NCBI RefSeq assembly: GCF_007747655.1
Contig: NZ_CP036274.1
Location: forward strand, 3,844,001-3,908,000
Direction: 5' to 3'
Origin: Anatilimnocola aggregata
Lineage (GTDB): Bacteria > Planctomycetota > Planctomycetia > Pirellulales > Pirellulaceae
DNA: 64,000 nucleotides
This document shows positions 27,201-34,088 of this stretch, one piece after another (the stretch's first letter is position 1; each line of letters starts with the position of its first letter). The translations under genes were made by a program, and so were the position numbers. The notes beneath the pieces were generated by a model. That model was not told the DNA's origin. It made no database searches and worked only from the letters and a program-made list of their open reading frames with translations.

Positions 27201-27594
27201 GTTGGGCTTGTTCGACACCCGCGACTGCGACCGGAACTTTGGCGGAGAGATTGTTGTACGAGTAAACGAGTTCGGCGTTGCCGTTGCCCACGGCCCGCAG
27301 TTGACCGTCGGCCGAAATGCTGGCGACCTTCGCGGCATCGGCACCGTTAAGTTGCGGCTTGGCAATGCGCGTCAGATCGACGCTTTCGCCCGAGTCGAGC
27401 TTGCCGGTCACGAGAATCTGCCGGTAATCGAAGCGGTGCTTTAGCTCCGCTGTCGTCGGGCGAACTTCGAGGGACACGACCTTCAAGCCCTTCGGCAATT
27501 CCTCGCCGCGTGCCGCCGATAACGACATAATCATCAGCGCGAGGGGAATGGCGGTGAGCCAGCACAACCAGCAGTAAGTACGATTGCAATGCAT
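24265..27594 (-). CDS. Secreted DUF1549/DUF1553 protein with N-terminal Big2-like domain and an extra C-terminal insertion
   Basis: A 1109-residue planctomycete-specific protein. Signal peptide ~1-30; Big2-like Ig domain ~35-130; a CX4CH motif (GCNQGTCHG, ~149-155); a second Ig-like part (~245-330); DUF1549 (~340-530) with CXXCH in [20 protein letters not shown] near 496; and DUF1553 (~590-1109) with [10 protein letters not shown]. Compared with the 826-residue paralogue at 34089-36569, DUF1553 is interrupted before its last helix ([15 protein letters not shown]) by about 215 residues that look like a discoidin-type beta-sandwich ([17 protein letters not shown]). The two Cys-His motifs could bind c-type haem, but function is unknown. 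It lies 94 bp from its cytochrome-WD40 neighbour. Confidence 0.92.
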   Translation of the reverse strand: [1109 protein letters not shown]

Positions 27595-27618
27595 TTCCGT
27601 GCCTCAATTCTTCGTTAC

Positions 27619-27683
27619 TAGTCCGACGCGTAAGCGAGGGACGATGCGGGTACCAGCTTCACCCTCGCTTGCGCGTTGGGCTA
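27619..27683. repeat. Imperfect 22-bp inverted repeat
   Basis: The arm at 27619-27640 (containing CCGACGCGTAAGCGAGGG) pairs with 27662-27683 (CCCTCGCTTGCGCGTTGGG) with three differences, two or more compatible with G-U pairing; the loop is 21 nt. It fills the gap between two co-directional genes. It resembles palindromic repeats dispersed in planctomycete genomes. Confidence 0.65.
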
Positions 27684-27688
27684 ATGGA

Positions 27689-29104
27689 CTAATTCGCTGC
27701 GGTAGCTGTCTTGATTTCGATGGGCAGGAATTTGCTGATGAGTTTTCCATCGGCGGCATTCACCAATCGCACTTCACCATCAAAACCGGCGATAGCTAAG
27801 GTCTGGCCATCGGGCCGAAAATCGACGCTGTAGATGCCCCCTTCGGGAATTTCCAACTTCCACAGCTGTTGGAAACTGGTTGTGTCGTAAACGCGAACTT
27901 CGCCGCGGCCATCTTGACTGCTGCCCGCAGCGATCTTGCTGCCATCCTTACTGTAAGCCACGCCAAAGATGCGGCCGGGCTGAGCGGGAAACTCTTTGAG
28001 CAGGTTCGCATTGTCGCCGATCTTGCGGGCTTCGGTGCGGATCATTTTGAAAACCTTCGGGGCACCATCGGAACCGCCGCACAGCAGTTCGTCCTTGGTG
28101 GGATGACGATCGATGGCAATCAGCCCGCCCTTGAGCGCGCCGGGTGTGATGCTCGTGAGATTATCGACGAACCGCTGCGTACCAACTTCGACCAGCTTCA
28201 TCGACATGTCGCGACTGACGGTGATGATGTGATCGCTGGCGGTCGAGAAAACGGTATCGAGCACCCAGTCGTTATGGGCCCCGTTAAACAGCACCTGTTC
28301 GCCGGTTGTGGGATCGATGCCACGCATCGTGTTATCCGGGCAACCAAAGCCAACCAGCTTGCCGTTCGGCGACCAACTGACTCCATAGATCGTATCGTAG
28401 CCGACCATCTTCGAGAGCTTGAGTTCGCGCTTGGCGATGTCCCAAATCTGCACTTCGCCAAAGCGGCCAGGCGAGCCACCGCAAGCGGCGAGCATGGTGC
28501 CATCGGGCGAAAAGGCAATTGCTTCGATTCGTTCCGACTCGCCAACCAGCCGGGCAATCAGCCCGCTGCCGTCAGGCTTGTGGAGCAGTACCTCGTGATA
28601 GCCGGCCACGGCTAGCGCGTCGCCACTGGGCGAAAACTTCACGGCCTTCAGCACAGGCGGAGCCAGATACTCGGGCGGATGATCGGCATCGTAGCGGAGC
28701 ATGTTCGAGGCGGGCGTATCGTTCTTGGCCCCTTGCTCAATCCAGGTCTTCACCAGGGTCACTTCGGCATCGGTCAGCGGCGGGGCATCTTTGGGCATGT
28801 CCGCCTTGCCATCCTTGGGCGTGATCTGTGCGAGCAGATGACTCTTGCTCGGCTGACCAGGCACCACGGCCGCATCGCCCGATTCGCCTCCTTTGAGCAG
28901 GGCCGCGAAGTCGGTCATGACATAGTCGCCACCTTGCTTGGCAGGCTGGTGACAGCCCGTGCAGTTCTTGGCGCGAAAGATCGGCAGCACTTGTTTGAAG
29001 TAGCTGACTTCGGTCTTGGCCGGCGCTTCTTCAGCAGCAATAGGCAACGAGAACAAACAGCAGAGGCATAGCGCCGCTGTGGGAGCGAATACGAAACTCT
29101 TCAT
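27689..29104 (-). CDS. Planctomycete cytochrome C-type domain plus WD40 repeats, exported
   Basis: A 471-residue secreted protein: signal peptide ~1-24, then a small cytochrome-like domain with haem motif C48-T-G-C-H52 (FRAKNCTGCHQPAKQGGDY) and DAEVTLVKTWIEQGA, then a seven-bladed WD40-type propeller (~125-470: VLKAVKFSPSGDALAVAGY, EAIAFSPDGTMLAACGG, GVSWSPNGKLVGFG, GVAYSKDGSKIAAGS, SVDFRPDGQTLAIAG). Such proteins are always found with DUF1549/DUF1553 partners. The propeller may mediate interaction and the haem may accept electrons, but neither is shown. It is the first gene of the minus-strand run and precedes the DUF1549 gene. Confidence 0.92.
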   Translation of the reverse strand: MKSFVFAPTAALCLCCLFSLPIAAEEAPAKTEVSYFKQVLPIFRAKNCTGCHQPAKQGGDYVMTDFAALLKGGESGDAAVVPGQPSKSHLLAQITPKDGKADMPKDAPPLTDAEVTLVKTWIEQGAKNDTPASNMLRYDADHPPEYLAPPVLKAVKFSPSGDALAVAGYHEVLLHKPDGSGLIARLVGESERIEAIAFSPDGTMLAACGGSPGRFGEVQIWDIAKRELKLSKMVGYDTIYGVSWSPNGKLVGFGCPDNTMRGIDPTTGEQVLFNGAHNDWVLDTVFSTASDHIITVSRDMSMKLVEVGTQRFVDNLTSITPGALKGGLIAIDRHPTKDELLCGGSDGAPKVFKMIRTEARKIGDNANLLKEFPAQPGRIFGVAYSKDGSKIAAGSSQDGRGEVRVYDTTSFQQLWKLEIPEGGIYSVDFRPDGQTLAIAGFDGEVRLVNAADGKLISKFLPIEIKTATAAN

Positions 29105-29800
29105 GCCAATTCACGTCCGCGTAAGGCCACGGGAAAGGATGGTCGACGGCTGTGGGCCCAGCAGGCAGCTGACGCAGTTCGCAAGTTGCGATAGCCTGAC
29201 CGGCAAAAAGGTAGGGTCCAGCGGCGAAAGAGCCCAGCCGGACGACCTCTTCACTATATCTGTCCCGCAAAATCGCCGCAAACTTTTTTCGGGCATTCTT
29301 CGCAGCGGCGCGCGAGGGCCAGGGAGTAAGCGGAACGCCGACTTACGTCAATCGTGCCCTCCTTCAGGAGCGATCTGAACGAACCTAAACGTTCAATTAT
29401 TCCCCGATTGTTGAACACCAATCCGCCGCAAACCCGAGAGTTACCGTAGCGCGCGTTCAACAATGGCGTCCATTGTTGAACACCCCCCATTTGCGGTTGG
29501 CGCAAAGGCTCAACTCCTAAGTTGCAGCTGATTGGACTTGTTAACGGCGAATAGTTCCAAGTCAGGACGAAAACGCCCCAGCCAGCCAGGGCTCTCCATT
29601 TTCGCAGCATCTGCCAGTTCTCACCAAAGAAGATGACGATTTGATGTCATTCGACCGCAATCTGCCGCGTCGTCGCTCTTTACCGAAACCGCGCCTTTCG
29701 ACTAATATTGCCGCAGGCCTGCGATTTCCGTTGGCCGCACGGGGTAGTTGTTGGCCCCCTTACGCCCAGGCAGGAACGCTAGGGTGGGAGTTGTAAAGCG
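29105..29800. other. Long spacer between divergent genes, with palindrome and direct repeats
   Basis: About 700 bp. Short open frames here have no ribosome-binding site or motif. The only structure seen is the repeat cluster at 29407-29484. A purine run GGGTGGGAG precedes the ATG at 29801. Promoters for both flanking genes must lie here but no consensus pair stood out. Confidence 0.6.
29407..29484. repeat. Perfect 12-bp palindrome plus 13-bp direct repeat
   Basis: GTTCAACAATGG (29455-29466) and CCATTGTTGAAC (29470-29481) are exact complements around CGT. ATTGTTGAACACC occurs twice, at 29407-29419 and 29472-29484, 65 bp apart. The set looks like a three-half-site operator or the end of a small element. 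Confidence 0.6.
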
Positions 29801-31441
29801 ATGAATGGAATCGCGCTATTAATGATTGCGGCCACGCTAGGCGTCGAATACGACTGGCGCACCACTGACGATGGCCAGATCGAATACGTGCTGATCGTCG
29901 AGCCCGACTTTATCACCGCGCTCGCCGAAGGGAGCGAAATCCGCAGCAGCGTGCCCCCCGAACTCGAGAGCGTGCAGCGCCTTTGCATTCGGATTGCACC
30001 GCCAGCCAATGCGGCCGCGGCTCCGCGGCCTGAGTCGCAACAGCGGAAGTTACCCGCCAGCGCGTTTCTCACGTCCCGTGCTGGCCAGCGACCGGGCGAA
30101 CCCATGACTATTCTTTGGAAGGCCAACGGCCAACCCGAAGAGAACATCAGCGTCCGCTACGGCTGGCAGCCAACCAAAGAAGGACTGCTCGAATACTTCG
30201 TGCAGGTCGATCCCAAACTCCTCCGCACACTCGTCCCCGGCGACGAAATCTACACCCTGCTCAGCACCGAAGCTGGCCGCGTCGATACCTTCGTCGTGTT
30301 CTCGAACACCAAGCCATTGCCCCGCGTCGCTGGTCGTCCGGCTGCTGCGCCGCTGGGTGCTGCTCCACTCGCTAACGCACCTCTGGGGGCCACTCCGTTT
30401 GCCGCCAACGACACAAGTAAGACGCGTCCCGCGCTGTCGACTCCGCCGCTCGGCCCTGGTTCCACGAACCTCAACGGAAGCAGCAATCCATACAGTCCTT
30501 ATAGCTCGACGGGGACGGCCCCCGCTCCGCTCGCGCCACTCGGTCCAGCACCCGGCTCCACCGCGCCGCCGTCGCAGTTTAATTGGACGACTCCACCCAC
30601 AACCACCGGTACTGCGCCTGCAGCGAACGATCGTTTTGCCAGTAACACGCCCCGGGGCTTTGGTACCACGGGCGATTCGACACTCGAGAACTCGCGGGTG
30701 AATCCCGCCACTGGCTACGAACCAGTCCAGCCGGGACTCAACAATGGCGGCTATCAGAACCCCAATCCGCGCACGGACATGACGCGCCCGAACCTCGGCG
30801 CGCCACAACTGCCCAGCATGCAGCCACCTGCCAATGGCTATGCGAACGATTTCCGCAACACGGGCTTGAACCCGGGCCTGCGCGATAACTCGTTGCCCAA
30901 TCAGCAGCCCGCGGCCGATCCGTATGCACCACGCGACCCCTATCGCCAGGATCCTCCGCTGCCGACCGCGCCGCGTAACGATTTGTTCCCATCGAACAAT
31001 AACAACTACGCAAATAACCCCTATCCCAACAATCCGCAAACGCCCGCCTATCGCCCCAACGATCAGTTGCCTCCGGCTGGAAATGTTCCCTATCGGCCGA
31101 CGGTCGGCTCGCCGCAGGATAACCTGGCTGGCCGTGGCTTCAACGATCCCAACATGCCTACGGGTCAGTCGGCCAACTATGGCTCGACGAGTCCCGACAA
31201 CCGTATGGCCTCCCTCTCAAACGCACCACTTTCGCTCCCCCCAGCGCGCGTCGACAGCAGGGGAAATCCGCTGGCCCCGGGAGTAGAACCCGAGAAGCCG
31301 TGGTGGACGCTGCTGTTCACCGTCATCATTCTGTTCTTCTCGATCGGTGCGAACCTGTATCTGGGTTGGACTGCAGCGGAGTTCTACAGCCGCTATCGTC
31401 TCGCCGTCGAACGCCTCCGTTCCTCCGGCGGACGGGGCTAA
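29801..31441 (+). CDS. Pro/Asn-rich protein with duplicated N-terminal domain and C-terminal membrane anchor
   Basis: A 546-residue protein of unknown function. Two similar ~50-residue units sit near the N terminus: YDWRTTDDGQIEYVLIVEPD (~17-66) and YGWQPTKEGLLEYFVQVDP (~118-166), both continuing with ALAEGSEI/TLVPGDEI. A ~300-residue low-complexity region rich in Pro, Asn, Ala and Thr follows (about 185-490). One membrane helix (~503-525, LLFTVIILFFSIGANLYLG) and a short basic tail (YSRYRLAVERLRSSGGRG) end it. No classical signal peptide is evident. The topology suggests a tail-anchored protein with a long flexible region. It is monocistronic between two minus-strand clusters. Confidence 0.7.
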   Translation: MNGIALLMIAATLGVEYDWRTTDDGQIEYVLIVEPDFITALAEGSEIRSSVPPELESVQRLCIRIAPPANAAAAPRPESQQRKLPASAFLTSRAGQRPGEPMTILWKANGQPEENISVRYGWQPTKEGLLEYFVQVDPKLLRTLVPGDEIYTLLSTEAGRVDTFVVFSNTKPLPRVAGRPAAAPLGAAPLANAPLGATPFAANDTSKTRPALSTPPLGPGSTNLNGSSNPYSPYSSTGTAPAPLAPLGPAPGSTAPPSQFNWTTPPTTTGTAPAANDRFASNTPRGFGTTGDSTLENSRVNPATGYEPVQPGLNNGGYQNPNPRTDMTRPNLGAPQLPSMQPPANGYANDFRNTGLNPGLRDNSLPNQQPAADPYAPRDPYRQDPPLPTAPRNDLFPSNNNNYANNPYPNNPQTPAYRPNDQLPPAGNVPYRPTVGSPQDNLAGRGFNDPNMPTGQSANYGSTSPDNRMASLSNAPLSLPPARVDSRGNPLAPGVEPEKPWWTLLFTVIILFFSIGANLYLGWTAAEFYSRYRLAVERLRSSGGRG

Positions 31442-31513
31442 CGTCCCCACGTCACGTTCGAGAGCCTGGCGAGTTCCCATCTCGAACTGCCAGAGATTGA
31501 TACTGCGGCGAGT

Positions 31514-32566
31514 TTACTTCACGCCGAGCGCTGCGAGGCGTGAAGCAGCTTCAACTTCGGCCTTCTTCATCACGGCGTCGATCGACACCGGCTTGCCGCC
31601 CTGACGCTTGCTCTCGTCGGCAGCTTCCATGAAGGCATAGATTTGAATTGTTTCTTCCGCCGAGATGGGCGCTGGGCCGCCACGGAAGAACTTGACGATC
31701 TCGACGGCCAGCGGTCGGTAGCCATCGAACTTTCCGATTTCGCGGATTCCCTTGCTGCCAAAGGCAGTGCCGCCGTAGCCGGTCCCTCCCTTGCTGCGAA
31801 TGCCGCGGAAGGTGCCAATGCGCCCGCCGTTCCACACTCCCGCGACCAGATCGCAGTCGGGGGTCGACAATCGGCTCACACTTTCGCAGCCGGGGCCCAT
31901 GACGGTGAAGAGAGTCTCGACACCGTGAATGCCGTACCAGAACAGATCGGGATGGGTCTTTTCCAGCGAGCAGGGGCTGTAAGCATCGCAGCCTTGTACG
32001 TCACCGATTGCGCCGTTGCGAATCTCTTGCGCACCCTTGGCAAACCGCAGCGACGAACAGCTGAAGACCGGCGCGTTGTACTTTTTGGCCGCTTGAAAAA
32101 TGGCCACAGCATCGGCCAGCGAACCGGCGACCGGCTTATCGATGAACGTCGGCTTCCCCGCTTTGAAGGCGACGAGTGCTTGTTCGAGATGCGGCCGGCC
32201 ATCGTTTGTTTCGAGCAGCACGCAGTCGACACGCTTCACGAGATCCTCGACCGAACCGACAATCTCGACCCCCAACTCTTGAATGCTCTTGGTGTAGCCG
32301 GGAATGCGCGACGCGCTCGATTCGATATCGGCGCTCCCCTGGGGATAGGCGGCGACCACGCGGCAATGGGCCACGTCTTCCATCGCCTTCGGATTGTTCA
32401 GTTCTTTAGCGAAGGCCATGACGTGCGAAGTATCGAGCCCGATGATGCCAGCCTTCAATTCCTTCGGCGCAGATTCTTTTGCCTCTTGTCCCATGGCCGT
32501 CAGCCCCGAGAGGGCGATACCCGAAGCGACGGAAAGAGAAAACGTGCGGCGGGAGACCTTGGCCAT
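31514..32566 (-). CDS. Gfo/Idh/MocA-family oxidoreductase, Tat-exported
   Basis: About 350 residues. A twin-arginine signal (KVSRRTFSLSVASGIALSG) leads to a Rossmann-like start (AGIIGLDTSHVMAFAKEL) whose glycine pattern is looser than usual. Then follow CVLLETNDGRPHLEQAL, KPTFIDKPVAGSLADAVAIF and a C-terminal Gfo/Idh fold (FWYGIHGVETLFTVMGPG with a conserved His). The family oxidises sugars or derivatives with bound NAD(P). The ATG at 32566 has AGGA 9 nt upstream, whereas the ATG at 32575 has it too close. It is the last gene of the second DUF1549 cluster, after the cytochrome-WD40 gene and a nested palindrome. Substrate is unknown. Confidence 0.88.
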   Translation of the reverse strand: MAKVSRRTFSLSVASGIALSGLTAMGQEAKESAPKELKAGIIGLDTSHVMAFAKELNNPKAMEDVAHCRVVAAYPQGSADIESSASRIPGYTKSIQELGVEIVGSVEDLVKRVDCVLLETNDGRPHLEQALVAFKAGKPTFIDKPVAGSLADAVAIFQAAKKYNAPVFSCSSLRFAKGAQEIRNGAIGDVQGCDAYSPCSLEKTHPDLFWYGIHGVETLFTVMGPGCESVSRLSTPDCDLVAGVWNGGRIGTFRGIRSKGGTGYGGTAFGSKGIREIGKFDGYRPLAVEIVKFFRGGPAPISAEETIQIYAFMEAADESKRQGGKPVSIDAVMKKAEVEAASRLAALGVK

Positions 32567-32591
32567 GAGATTCATTCCTGATGTGGTTTTG

Positions 32592-32651
32592 GTAGCGTGG
32601 GCTTCAGCCCACGGGCAATGCGTCAACGACGTGGGCTAAAGCCCAAGCTAC
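32592..32651. repeat. Nested palindromic repeat (22-bp arms, each self-complementary)
   Basis: Arms at 32592-32613 and 32630-32651 pair in 20 of 22 positions. Each arm also folds alone: CGTGGGCT-TC-AGCCCACG (32596-32613) is a perfect 8-bp hairpin and TGGGCT-AA-AGCCCA is a 6-bp one. It lies in the gap between co-directional genes. Confidence 0.75.
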
Positions 32652-32658
32652 GGGACAG

Positions 32659-34032
32659 TTACTTTTTCTCGGCCGGTTTTTCAGCAGGCGCTGGCGGAGT
32701 GAAACCAGGTGCCGCAGTGAAGGCGACCACTTGTTTGCCGTCTTCGGCATTCCAGATGATGACCTGGCCATCGAACGTGCCGCCAGCGATTCGCTGGGTG
32801 CCGGCATGATAGGCGGCCGAGAGGACCCAGTCCTTGGCACCCGGGTATTCGCGAATCTGCTTTTGATCCTTGGCGTTGAACTGCCGGACCTTGGCCTCGG
32901 CGGAGCTCGTCAGAAAGAACTCGCCACCGGCTGCCAGCTTGTAGACCTCGCCGCCAAAGCCAACTTCGGCACTCTTTTTGGCTTCGCTGACGGTCCAGCG
33001 CTGAATTTTGTTATCGCTGCCGCTGGAATAGACTTCGGCACCATCGGGATGGAACATCACGCCGCGAACTTCCTTGTTGTGGGCCGAGTAAGTGATGAGC
33101 AGGTCGCCGGTCTTCGCGTCGTAGACCTTGGCCGTCTTGTCGCGGCTAGCCGAAGCGAGCTTATTGCCATCGGGGCTCCAGGCCACGGCGAAGACCCAGT
33201 CGCTGTGACTGGTGATCGTGTTCTGCTCCTTGCCGGTCGCCACTTCAAACACGCGAACGGAGCCATCGGCGGCAGCGGTCGCGATGCGATCGCCAGCCGG
33301 ATTGAACTGGCAATCGTAGACGACGTCGCTGGTGGTCGAGATGACGCGGACTAGTTCGCCGCTATCGAGTTTAAAGATGCGGCATTCGCCCAAGCGACCG
33401 GGAGCGCCGCAAGCGACGGCGAGCAATTGGCCATCGGGACTGACCGACAGGCCATACGTCCGCTGGCCGACGTTGTTGATGCGGCGAATGAGCTGGCCGT
33501 CGGCCGGATTCCAAACGGTCACTTCGTGATAGCCGGCAGCCAGCAGTTGCGAACCATCGGGTGTGAAAGCGAGCGCCGTGATGGGCATGGTCGCGCTGTA
33601 CTTTTCCGGACCAGCGGGATGCTTGGGGGCCGGAATGTACGAAGCCAGCGGAGCTTTCGGATCGGGCCCGTCGAAGTTGGCCCCTTCTTCGATCCACTTC
33701 TTAACGGTGGCGATCTGCTCGGCTGTCATCGGGTCGCCATCAAGCGGCATCCGTTCCTTGGGGTTCGTTTCAATCATGCGCCGGAATGCTTCGCTTCCCT
33801 CCAGATCCTTCGCATGAAAGCCCGGACTCGTCGAATCGCCGGCGGCCATCACCTTTTCGAACGTATCGATCCGGTAACCACCTTCTGCCTTCTTCGGCCC
33901 GTGGCACGCCAGGCAGCTGTTAATCAGCAACGGGGCGACATCCCCCTTGAAGCTGACGGGATCAGCTTGGGCAGAGGAAATTGCGAGGGCGGCGACGATT
34001 GCCGCGACGAGAAATTCGAATGTGCGTTTCAT
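32659..34032 (-). CDS. Planctomycete cytochrome C-type domain plus WD40 repeats, exported (paralogue)
   Basis: A 457-residue paralogue of the protein at 27689-29104. Signal peptide ~1-23, haem-type motif C40-L-A-C-H44 (NSCLACHGPKKAEGGYRID), TAEQIATVKKWIEEGANFDG, then WD40 blades (ITALAFTPDGSQLLAAGYHE, GLSVSPDGQLLAVACG, AVAWSPDGNKLASASRDKT, GVMFHPDGAEVYSSGSD) and a Pro/Lys-rich tail (PPAPAEKPAEKK). The start at 34032 is set by the signal peptide; the open frame upstream is read-through of the DUF1549 gene. It follows its DUF1549/DUF1553 partner by 56 bp, the reverse of the order in the first cluster. Confidence 0.92.
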   Translation of the reverse strand: MKRTFEFLVAAIVAALAISSAQADPVSFKGDVAPLLINSCLACHGPKKAEGGYRIDTFEKVMAAGDSTSPGFHAKDLEGSEAFRRMIETNPKERMPLDGDPMTAEQIATVKKWIEEGANFDGPDPKAPLASYIPAPKHPAGPEKYSATMPITALAFTPDGSQLLAAGYHEVTVWNPADGQLIRRINNVGQRTYGLSVSPDGQLLAVACGAPGRLGECRIFKLDSGELVRVISTTSDVVYDCQFNPAGDRIATAAADGSVRVFEVATGKEQNTITSHSDWVFAVAWSPDGNKLASASRDKTAKVYDAKTGDLLITYSAHNKEVRGVMFHPDGAEVYSSGSDNKIQRWTVSEAKKSAEVGFGGEVYKLAAGGEFFLTSSAEAKVRQFNAKDQKQIREYPGAKDWVLSAAYHAGTQRIAGGTFDGQVIIWNAEDGKQVVAFTAAPGFTPPAPAEKPAEKK

Positions 34033-34088
34033 GTTCAAACCGGTGGGAGTAGGCGGATGCTTGGCCGAGGAGAGGGAGCAGGGAAGGG

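Noticed and set aside
25825-27444. A 539-codon open frame on the plus strand opposite the DUF1549/DUF1553 gene
   Set aside because: Antisense shadow of a GC-biased coding strand; the minus-strand product has clear domains and signal peptide, the plus product has none.
29254-29610. A 118-codon minus-strand ORF with several Cys residues
   Set aside because: It overlaps the palindrome cluster, has no ribosome-binding site and reads like random translation.
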